Part shown: positions 50,348 to 57,915 of the stretch, in pieces | Layout of the letters: every line of letters begins with the position of its first letter | Position numbering within the stretch: position 1 is the first letter of the stretch | Source of the DNA: Pedobacter sp. PF22-3 | Lineage (GTDB): Bacteria > Bacteroidota > Bacteroidia > Sphingobacteriales > Sphingobacteriaceae | Direction: 5' to 3' | DNA: 64,000 nucleotides | NCBI RefSeq assembly: GCF_026239555.1 | Contig: NZ_JAPIVP010000002.1 | Coordinates: 310,001-374,000, forward strand | Made by a program: the position numbers and the translations under genes | The notes under the pieces: generated by a model | Database searches by the model: none | Told to the model about the DNA's origin: nothing | Seen by the model: only the letters and a program-made list of their open reading frames with translations

Positions 50348-50390
50348 AATGTCATTCATATTGATTTTTATACAATAAATTATCTTTGTG
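50348..50390 (-). repeat. AT-rich dispersed repeat, copy D
   Basis: On the minus strand it reads AGATAATTTATTGTATAAAA then ATCAATATGAATGACAT. The only copy in reverse orientation relative to the next gene; its plus strand carries the candidate promoter at 50361-50388. Confidence 0.6.
50361..50388 (+). promoter_or_regulatory. Candidate Bacteroidota promoter upstream of the ECF sigma gene
   Basis: TTG at 50361-50363, 17-bp spacer, TATCTTTG at 50381-50388, which fits the -7 consensus TANNTTTG. It points towards the sigma factor gene 330 bp downstream. It lies inside the AT-rich repeat; other copies have TATCCCTC or TATTCCTC there and so lack the -7 match. Confidence 0.35.
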
Positions 50391-50718
50391 TATTAAAACA
50401 AACAACTTACTAACAGAACGTTAACACCAGTAAACCTAAAACATCCATCCTGACAGCAAAAGGTCCATTAACCCATTTGGAAACCTGTTTTACAGAAGCA
50501 GGAAAAGCACTAAAAAAAATAAACGTTATAAATACGCTAAAAATACCGCTACTTTATTTTTTTATTTAATAAGTGTTACTACATTCGTGCAGACGTTGGA
50601 TGAAATTAGCTGCTGGTAAATTAATCAAACATGATTGACTGGCTTAACTTCTTGCCGAACTAACTGCCTCAATTTAGCAATTGAACGGTTTTTATTCTAA
50701 CCAAATTCATAAAAGCAG

Positions 50719-51306
50719 ATGAAAGATGTTTCAGAGGAACTAGAACTTTTGTTGCGCGTAGCTGATGGTGATCGCCCCGCGTTTAATTTGTTGTATAGGA
50801 AATATCTCCAAAATTTAAGAAAATTTGTCGCTTCAATTTCTGGCAATACCGACCTGGCAGATGAGCTTGTACAGGATATCTTTGTTAAAATATGGCTGAG
50901 CAGGAAAAACCTTCCTCTTGTTGGGTCTTTCAAACCTTACCTTTACCGCTGTGCACGCAACCTGCTAATCGATCATATCAGAAAATCAAAAACGCAGATC
51001 AAGCTAAAAGAGGTTTCAAAAAACATTGAAGAGAATTGCTCTGTTAGCACAGACGATCATCTGATTTATTCACAAACCTTAAATCAGGTATACAGTGGTA
51101 TTAACCTGCTTCCTGAAAAAAGAAAAAAAATTGTTGAGCTCAAAATAAACGACGACCTTTCTCTTGATGAAATTGCACTACAGCTAAAAATATCCAAATC
51201 GGTAGTCAAAAAACAGTTTTATACCGGAATGGCTTTTCTGAGAAATCACCTGAAACATTTATACAGGATTGCACCTTTTATTTCTTTTCTATATTTTTTT
51301 CTTTAA
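50719..51306 (+). CDS. ECF-type RNA polymerase sigma factor
   Basis: 195 residues. Sigma-70 region 2 about 20-90 (FNLLYRKYLQNLRKF, LADELVQDIFVKIWLSR, FKPYLYRCARNLLIDHIRK) and region 4 about 130-180 (LPEKRKKIVELKINDDLSLD, EIALQLKISKSVVKKQ). No region 3, as expected of ECF factors. The C-terminal tail is hydrophobic (YRIAPFISFLYFFL), as in many Bacteroidota homologues. Followed after 39 bp by a FecR anti-sigma gene and then a STN-domain SusC: the trans-envelope signalling set that turns on its own receptor when substrate is present. Confidence 0.94.
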   Translation: MKDVSEELELLLRVADGDRPAFNLLYRKYLQNLRKFVASISGNTDLADELVQDIFVKIWLSRKNLPLVGSFKPYLYRCARNLLIDHIRKSKTQIKLKEVSKNIEENCSVSTDDHLIYSQTLNQVYSGINLLPEKRKKIVELKINDDLSLDEIALQLKISKSVVKKQFYTGMAFLRNHLKHLYRIAPFISFLYFFL

Positions 51307-51345
51307 CGAGGGGTTCTTTTTCTTTCCGTATACGTCTTAGTTGAT

Positions 51346-52536
51346 ATGGAACAAAAGGATGTTGAGCAACTCAAGCAAAAATTAATTCATGGTGAATTAA
51401 CTGAGTCTGAACAGCAAGACTTTTTTAATTGGCTAAAGCGATTAGATCAGCCCGAGCTGAATGCGTTCATGCAAGAATATAGCGCATCATTCGAACATAA
51501 AACCGATAGTTTAGACGGACCGCGGCACGAGGATTTAGCAAACAAAATCGAAATGCGTTTAGATGCTTTATCGGTTGCCAAAACACCCTACTGGAAACAT
51601 ACAGCTTTTAAAATCATGGCCGCAGCGGCGGTATTGGTGCTGGTCTGTTCAGCTGTATTGCTGTACTTTGCTCATTTGAACGGGAACAAATACGCTACAC
51701 TTTCCAAAAGCACTACCATCTTACGTGCAAAACCCATTTATGGAGGAAGTGACAAAGTACTGCTTATTCTCTCAAACGGTAAGCGTATCGAAGTAAACAA
51801 CTTTACCAAAGGGCAACTTGCCGTAGAAAATGGCTATTCTATCGAAAAACAAAGCAACGGCCTTTTAAAATACAGAAAAATCAATACAGCTGCCGTTTTA
51901 GCAGCAGGTAATTCAAACACCATCGTAACACCCCGAGGCGGACAATACTGCGTTAATCTTCCTGATGGAAGTAAGGTTTGGCTGAATGCAGAGAGTAAAA
52001 TAACTTATCCGGTAGTTTTTTCGGGCAATACCAGGAAAATTGCCCTGCATGGCGAAGCTTATTTTGAGGTAGCCCACAATCCGAAAAAACCTTTTATTGT
52101 TGATTTTGAGGGCTCAAATGTAAAAGTACTGGGCACCCATTTTAATATCTGCGCATACGGAGAAGGCGAAATTCCTAGAACAACCCTGCTTCAGGGTTCG
52201 GTAGAGGTAAGTAAAGGTGATCGCAAAAAGATAATCTTACCTGGTCAGCAGGCCATTTCAAGTCATAACATCGGTATTGTTAATGTTGATACGAACCACG
52301 TGATGGGGTGGAAAAACGGAAATTTTTCATTTGAACATGAACGCATCGGCACGGTGATGGGAAAAATATCAAGATGGTATGATGTTGATGTAAAATATCA
52401 GGGTGAAGTAACGCAGGAAGAATTTGTCGGTTCGATTCCAAAATCCAAAAATTTGGAAGAAGTACTCCACAGGCTGGAGCTGACCGGATTGTTGCACTTT
52501 AAAATCAAAGGAAGGAGCGTGACCATTATGCCATAA
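51346..52536 (+). CDS. FecR-family anti-sigma factor
   Basis: 396 residues. Cytoplasmic N-terminal part about 1-85 binds the sigma factor; one membrane helix about 88-109 (AAAAVLVLVCSAVLLYF); periplasmic FecR domain about 185-280 (TPRGGQYCVNLPDGSKVWLN); DUF4974 C-terminal domain about 325-396. It transmits the state of the SusC receptor at 52669 to the ECF sigma factor. The order sigma, anti-sigma, SusC, SusD is the standard one. Confidence 0.94.
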   Translation: MEQKDVEQLKQKLIHGELTESEQQDFFNWLKRLDQPELNAFMQEYSASFEHKTDSLDGPRHEDLANKIEMRLDALSVAKTPYWKHTAFKIMAAAAVLVLVCSAVLLYFAHLNGNKYATLSKSTTILRAKPIYGGSDKVLLILSNGKRIEVNNFTKGQLAVENGYSIEKQSNGLLKYRKINTAAVLAAGNSNTIVTPRGGQYCVNLPDGSKVWLNAESKITYPVVFSGNTRKIALHGEAYFEVAHNPKKPFIVDFEGSNVKVLGTHFNICAYGEGEIPRTTLLQGSVEVSKGDRKKIILPGQQAISSHNIGIVNVDTNHVMGWKNGNFSFEHERIGTVMGKISRWYDVDVKYQGEVTQEEFVGSIPKSKNLEEVLHRLELTGLLHFKIKGRSVTIMP

Positions 52537-52668
52537 CCTTACAAAAATAGGTTGGCCCATCCATGAAACAAAAGCCAGAGTGCTGTAACACTCTGACCTG
52601 ACGTTTGGATCGCCACCAAGTATTCCAGACAATAGTACAACCAAGTATAAACCCAAACATTCAAATAT

Positions 52669-55600
52669 ATGAATTATTATGCATCACGCGTAAATAGGCT
52701 TTTGGCCTATCTGCGTAAACCGCTACTGGTTATGAAATTAACATGCTTACTTTTAGTTTCCTTAATGTTACAGCTCTCATTAGCCAGCAGCGGACAAACG
52801 GTAACACTTTCAAAAAAGAATGCGGCTATTGAAAAAATTTTCAAGGAAATTGAGCGCCAAACCGGTTACCAGTTTTTGTACACCAGGCAAATGCTTAGTG
52901 GAACTCACCCGGTAAGTATCGAAATTAACAAAATGAGTTTGGCCGAGACCTTGGATCTCTCGCTGAGATCACAACCCATTAGCTACAAGCTCGAAGATAA
53001 TATTATCATTATCCAGCGGAGAGCAATAACTGAACCCACAATAAATAAAATGGCTGAAATTGCCATAACAGGTAGAGTTACTGATGAGGCTGGTCTTCCG
53101 ATTCCTTCTGTTAGCATTAAAATTAAAGGCACCAGTACAGGTGTTCAAACCGCACCAAACGGAACCTACAGCCTTAAAGTTCCTACTGGTAGCGAAACTC
53201 TGGTTTTTAGCTCTGTAGGCTTCACTTCCCAGGAAATCGCGGTCAACAACAGAACTGAAATCAATGTTCAGCTAAAGGCCGAACTTAATAATTTAACCGA
53301 TGTAGTGGTAATCGGGTATGGATTGCAACGTAAAGGTGATGTAACAAGTTCTGTAGCGAGTGTTAAAGCCGAGAATTTTGTAAAATCGCCCGTACTAGAT
53401 GCGGGCCAGTTAATTCAGGGCAAAGTAGCCGGGTTAACCGTTAACACGCCAAGCGGCGACCCTACCTCAGGCAGCAAAATCAGGCTTCGTGGCAATAACA
53501 CACTCTTCGGTGCCAATGCCGATCCGCTTGTTATTGTAGATGGTGTACCGAGCAGCCTTAAGCTGGTTGCGCCAGAAGATATTGAATCAGTAGATGTACT
53601 AAAAGATGGTTCTGCTGCTGCAATTTATGGTGTGCGCGGTACCAATGGTGTAATTATTATTACCACTAAAAGATCTTCAGGTAAGAACAGCAACGTGGTA
53701 GAATATAGTGGTTCTGTAAGCACACAAACTATTGCCCGAAAACTCAACATGCTTACGGCCGATGATTACCGCAGGCAGATTGCCGAAGGAACACGTCTTG
53801 CATCATACGATCTTGGTGCAACAACAGATTGGTTAAAAGAGATTTCTAATAAAACACCTATTACCAACATCCACAATATCACTTTCCGTGGGGGTAACAG
53901 CCAAACCAATTACCTGGCGACTGTAAACTACCGCTATTTTAACGGGATATTTAAAAAATCTGACAACTCTACCCTTACTGCAAGAGCAGATGTTAACCAC
54001 TCCATGTTTGATAATAAGGTAAAAATTAACATGGGCGTTTTAGTACAGAACAATAAATATACCCAAACCCAGGATGGCGCCAGTTTCAATGGCGTTGTTT
54101 ACCGTCAGGCGTTAATCCGTAACCCAACATCTCCCCTTTTCGGTAGTGACGGACATTACTTTGAGGAACCGAACAACTTTGAATATGATAACCCTGTGGC
54201 GCGCCTTTTCGAAAGCACGGGACTTAACCAAAACACCACCCAACGTTTAAATTCGCAGATTACTTATAACCCGATTGCGGATCTTAAATTAAGTGCCTTA
54301 GGTTCATACACCAAATATGTTTCAAATGGCGGTTATTCAGAATCGAAGTTCCACATTTCCAACATCAGAGATAAACTTAATGGCTATGCTGCCCTGGGTT
54401 CTACTCAAAGTATAGACAGATTGCTTGAGCTTACAGCTCAATACTCCAAAAAACTGGGCGATCATAGTTTCACACTATTGGGCGGATACAGTTATCAGGA
54501 TAATTCATACCTGAATTTCTATGAGCGGAATTATGATTTCCCTACAGATGCTTTTGGTTATTATAATATCCAGCAGGGGCGTGGTGCAAACCGTGCTTTA
54601 GATGCACTATTGGGAAGTCGTTATTCGGAAACCAACCTGATTGGATTTTTTAGCAGGTTAACCTATAGCTACAAAGACAGATACCTGTTAATGGCCTCTT
54701 TAAGAAGAGAAGGTGCCAGCCAGCTTTACGGTGCTGCAAAACCGTATGGCAATTTTCCATCCGTATCTGTTGGATGGAAAATCACCAACGAAGCATTTAT
54801 GAAAGATCAAACGATTTTTGATGACTTAAAGCTTCGTGCAGGATATGGGGTAACCGGTAACCAGCCGAGCGATGGTTTCCGCGCTGTTGCATTATTGGGC
54901 TATGGCGCTAATGTGCTATCTAACGGCAACTGGATCCAGACACTCGTTCCTACGCAGAACCCTAACCCTGCTTTACGCTGGGAAGAAAAAAGAGAGACTA
55001 ATATTGGTCTTGATTTCAGCATGTATAAAGGAAGAGTTACGGGTACCGTTGATGTTTACAACAGAAATTATAATGGTTTATTATTTGACTATCAGGTACC
55101 TAGCCCGCCAAACCTTTACCCAAGTACAAGGGCAAATGTAGGTACCATGCAAAATAAAGGTATTGAGGTTTTATTAAACATCGTACCAATACAAAACAAA
55201 GATTTTGAATGGACTACAAGCTTCAACTTTTCAACCAACAGAAATAAACTGGTTAGTTTATCTAACGATTTATACCAGGCCACAAACGACTATTTCACTA
55301 CAGGGGGAACAGGCCCGCCAGCAACTACCTTTACCAATATTGTTCGTGTTGGCGATAACATTGGAGATTTTTATGGCTTTAAAGTTAAAGGTGTAACGGC
55401 TGATGGTCAGTGGATTTATGAAGGCAAAAATGGTGAAGATGTTTCATACAACCAGTTTAATCATGCTTTTGAAGATAAAAAAGTACTTGGAAACGGGATT
55501 CCTAAATTTACCGGCGGATGGAACAATAACTTCAGGTATAAAGACCTCGATTTAAGCATCACTATGCGAGGTGCATTTGGCTTCCAGATTCTTAACTTCC

Positions 55601-55965
55601 AAAGAATGTATTATGAGAACACGGGTATTCAGAACTATAACCGCCTGGTATCAGCTTATGATCCTGTTTTTGGTACAGCTGTTCTCAATAAAAATATGCC
55701 AGTAGAATTTAACAGCTATTATGTAGAAAACGGCGATTTCTGGAAAATTGACAATATTGTATTGGGTTACACCTTTAACAAGCTAAAAACCAAATATCTT
55801 AAAGGTGCGAGAGTTTATGTTTCTTCGTTAAACACTTTTACCATTACAGGCTATAAAGGATTAGATCCTGAAGTAGACTGGAGCGGTCTGGCACCTGGTA
55901 ATGATAACCGTGATAAGTATCCTACCGCCCGTACGTTTACACTAGGTTTTTCTCTTAATCTTTAA
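52669..55965 (+). CDS. SusC-like TonB-dependent receptor with STN signalling domain
   Basis: 1098 residues. Export segment about 20-43; STN domain about 48-118 (KIFKEIERQTGYQFLYTRQ), which contacts the anti-sigma factor; carboxypeptidase-like regulatory domain about 128-213 (ITGRVTDEAGLPIPSVSIKI); plug about 220-340 (DVVVIGYGLQRKGDVTSSV, VDVLKDGSAAAIYGVRGTNG); beta-barrel to the terminus (ARTFTLGFSLNL). It imports the oligosaccharide and reports it. SusD starts 11 bp downstream. Unlike the SusC at 4038 it has the STN domain, in line with the different regulator beside it. Confidence 0.95.
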   Translation: MNYYASRVNRLLAYLRKPLLVMKLTCLLLVSLMLQLSLASSGQTVTLSKKNAAIEKIFKEIERQTGYQFLYTRQMLSGTHPVSIEINKMSLAETLDLSLRSQPISYKLEDNIIIIQRRAITEPTINKMAEIAITGRVTDEAGLPIPSVSIKIKGTSTGVQTAPNGTYSLKVPTGSETLVFSSVGFTSQEIAVNNRTEINVQLKAELNNLTDVVVIGYGLQRKGDVTSSVASVKAENFVKSPVLDAGQLIQGKVAGLTVNTPSGDPTSGSKIRLRGNNTLFGANADPLVIVDGVPSSLKLVAPEDIESVDVLKDGSAAAIYGVRGTNGVIIITTKRSSGKNSNVVEYSGSVSTQTIARKLNMLTADDYRRQIAEGTRLASYDLGATTDWLKEISNKTPITNIHNITFRGGNSQTNYLATVNYRYFNGIFKKSDNSTLTARADVNHSMFDNKVKINMGVLVQNNKYTQTQDGASFNGVVYRQALIRNPTSPLFGSDGHYFEEPNNFEYDNPVARLFESTGLNQNTTQRLNSQITYNPIADLKLSALGSYTKYVSNGGYSESKFHISNIRDKLNGYAALGSTQSIDRLLELTAQYSKKLGDHSFTLLGGYSYQDNSYLNFYERNYDFPTDAFGYYNIQQGRGANRALDALLGSRYSETNLIGFFSRLTYSYKDRYLLMASLRREGASQLYGAAKPYGNFPSVSVGWKITNEAFMKDQTIFDDLKLRAGYGVTGNQPSDGFRAVALLGYGANVLSNGNWIQTLVPTQNPNPALRWEEKRETNIGLDFSMYKGRVTGTVDVYNRNYNGLLFDYQVPSPPNLYPSTRANVGTMQNKGIEVLLNIVPIQNKDFEWTTSFNFSTNRNKLVSLSNDLYQATNDYFTTGGTGPPATTFTNIVRVGDNIGDFYGFKVKGVTADGQWIYEGKNGEDVSYNQFNHAFEDKKVLGNGIPKFTGGWNNNFRYKDLDLSITMRGAFGFQILNFQRMYYENTGIQNYNRLVSAYDPVFGTAVLNKNMPVEFNSYYVENGDFWKIDNIVLGYTFNKLKTKYLKGARVYVSSLNTFTITGYKGLDPEVDWSGLAPGNDNRDKYPTARTFTLGFSLNL

Positions 55966-55976
55966 TCCTTTACATC

Positions 55977-57614
55977 ATGAAAACAAGATATATATTGAGC
56001 ACTGGCATCGTCGCACTTGTGATACTGGTTATTAGTTTAGCATCCTGCACTAAGTTAAAGGACGAAAACTACTCCGCATTTATTCAAAATAAGTTTACCC
56101 CTAATACCTCTGATGTGGCGGCCCTGGTTGGCGCAGGTTACACCTATTGGAGGCCCTTAATGCTTGGAAGAAGCAACAACTCTATTTTTCGTACCAATGA
56201 GATTTCCAGCGATGAAGCCGTAATACCTGCCCGCCCGAACGGATGGGTTGACAATGGCATCTATCGCAGGATGCATGAACATCGATGGACCTCTGATGAG
56301 GACAACAGCTACCAGATCTGGAACAATGCTTATGGAGGCATTACATCATGCAACCGTGTACTCTATCAGATTCAATCGAACCTGATTCCAATTCCTACAG
56401 GTAAAGATGCTACCATAGCCGAGTTGCGTGCCTTAAGAGCATCTTACTATTATGCACTCTGCGATTTCTTTGGCGGGGTACCTATAGTAGATAAATTTGA
56501 TGTACCATCCGGATTTCTTCCACAGCAGAGCACACGTGCCCAGGTTTATGCTTTTATTGTTAAAGAACTTACTGAAAGCCTTCCAAACCTGAGCAAGGCC
56601 AATACCCAGGCTACTTATGGCAAATTTAATTACTGGGCTGCCACTGCCCTGCTGGCTAAAATTTATCTGAATGCTAATGTGTATACAGGCACTCCAGCTT
56701 ATGCTCAATGCATTGCAGCCTGTAATGAGATCATAGCATCGAACGTATATACGCTTGAAGCCAATCAGAAGACTATTTTTCTTGATGCAAATGAAGGCAG
56801 CAGAGAAACTATTTTTGCGATACCCTTTGATGAAAAGTTTACTACAGACGGTGGTGATGCTTTCACCCTGCACATGGAAACACTTCAGCCAGAAAACCAG
56901 GCTACTTATAACTTCAAAAACTCGCCATGGGGAGGAATCTGTGCCACACCACAGTTTGTGAGCACATTCGATCCGGAAGATAACCGGCTAAAAGACAATT
57001 ATGTGCAGGGGCAGCAATATACCGCTGCAGGTGCTGTTTTATTGGGAACCATTGGCGCCAGTAATGGGAAACCGCTGATTTATATCAATGAGCTTCCGGG
57101 TGTTGATCAATCAGATGAAGTACATGGTTTCAGGTTGGGAAAATTTGAATTCAAACCAGGTGCCCTGGTAGGGATGAACAACGATTTCCCTTTACTTAGG
57201 TATGCCGATGTTTTAATGATGAAGGCCGAATGCCTGTTAAGAACAGGAGATGCTGCCGGTGCCGCTGCATTGGTAACACAGGTTCGTCAGCGATCTTTCT
57301 TGGGCAACCCTTCAAAAGCAACCGTAACCGGTAGCCAGCTGTTGCAGGGTAGTGTGTATAACTATGGCCTTCGCAATCACTTAACTTCTACGGTAGAAGG
57401 TGGGGCTGATATTCAATACGGAAGGTTCCTGGATGAACTCGGCTGGGAATTTAATACTGAGGGACGACGCAGGCAGGACATGATCAGATTTGGTGTATTC
57501 ACCAAAAAATCGTGGTTATCACACTCGCCAAATGGAGATTATCGTACACTGTTACCTATTCCACGTGCGGAGTTAGCTAAAAACCCGAATATAAAACAAA
57601 ACCAGGGATATTAG
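55977..57614 (+). CDS. SusD/RagB-family surface glycan-binding lipoprotein
   Basis: 545 residues. Lipoprotein signal with Cys24 in ISLASCTKLKD. SusD-like N-terminal TPR domain about 60-330 (RALRASYYYALCDFFGGVPI, KFNYWAATALLAKIYLNANV), RagB/SusD C-terminal part with LLRYADVLMMKAECLLRTGD and LGWEFNTEGRRRQDMIRFG, ending KNPNIKQNQGY. Surface partner of the SusC 11 bp upstream. Ligand unknown; the following GH31 suggests an alpha-linked xyloside or glucoside. Confidence 0.95.
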   Translation: MKTRYILSTGIVALVILVISLASCTKLKDENYSAFIQNKFTPNTSDVAALVGAGYTYWRPLMLGRSNNSIFRTNEISSDEAVIPARPNGWVDNGIYRRMHEHRWTSDEDNSYQIWNNAYGGITSCNRVLYQIQSNLIPIPTGKDATIAELRALRASYYYALCDFFGGVPIVDKFDVPSGFLPQQSTRAQVYAFIVKELTESLPNLSKANTQATYGKFNYWAATALLAKIYLNANVYTGTPAYAQCIAACNEIIASNVYTLEANQKTIFLDANEGSRETIFAIPFDEKFTTDGGDAFTLHMETLQPENQATYNFKNSPWGGICATPQFVSTFDPEDNRLKDNYVQGQQYTAAGAVLLGTIGASNGKPLIYINELPGVDQSDEVHGFRLGKFEFKPGALVGMNNDFPLLRYADVLMMKAECLLRTGDAAGAAALVTQVRQRSFLGNPSKATVTGSQLLQGSVYNYGLRNHLTSTVEGGADIQYGRFLDELGWEFNTEGRRRQDMIRFGVFTKKSWLSHSPNGDYRTLLPIPRAELAKNPNIKQNQGY

Positions 57615-57630
57615 TCCTGATTACAGAGGT

Positions 57631-57698
57631 TGTATCATAAGATATAAATTGTCATCCTGAGGGATAATTTATTGTATAAAAATCAATATAAATTACAG
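57631..57698 (+). repeat. AT-rich dispersed repeat, copy C
   Basis: GTCATCCTGAGGGATAATTT, then ATTGTATAAAAATCAATATA. The best-conserved copy of the family; related copies at 14851, 19742 and 50348. It lies within the element with terminal inverted repeats. Confidence 0.65.
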
Positions 57699-57731
57699 GA
57701 GAATTTAACATTATGGATCTCCTCTAGAAAT

Positions 57732-57828
57732 CGTCATTGCGAGAAGGCTTTTTCAGCCGACGAAGCAATCTTTATAGCAAGGATCGTTAGCATGAAAGAT
57801 TGCTTCGTCGTACCTCCTCGCAATGACG
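57732..57828. repeat. 97-bp REP-like palindromic element, inverted copy
   Basis: Arms CGTCATTGCGAG / CTCGCAATGACG. Its reverse complement matches the copy at 50216-50312 over the full length, including most of the loop. Confidence 0.88.
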
Positions 57829-57915
57829 ACATTTATTAGTATTTGTAATTGATATTTTAACACGACAACATCTACAGAAACCTATCTTATAATACAACCT
57901 CAAATGATATAAACT

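Larger units (their letters stand above)
50054..50718. other. 665-bp intergenic region with three repeat families
   Basis: Contains a GTCAGTCTGAG repeat (50114-50137), a 97-bp REP-like palindrome (50216-50312) and the reversed AT-rich repeat copy D (50348-50390), which includes a promoter-like sequence. The last 320 bp before the sigma factor gene is AT-rich with no recognised element. Confidence 0.75.
57626..57901. mobile_element. 276-bp MITE-like element with 19-bp terminal inverted repeats
   Basis: Left end GAGGTTGTATCATAAGATA (57626-57644) and right end TATCTTATAATACAACCTC (57883-57901) are inverted repeats with 18 of 19 positions matching. Inside are AT-rich repeat copy C and a 97-bp REP-like palindrome. 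It fills nearly all of the 301-bp gap between SusD and GH31 and has no coding capacity. I could not see a target-site duplication. It may be a composite of a non-autonomous element and a later REP insertion. Confidence 0.6.

Noticed and set aside
57626-57901. Insertion sequence
   Set aside because: Terminal inverted repeats exist but there is no transposase frame inside, so it is at most a non-autonomous element.
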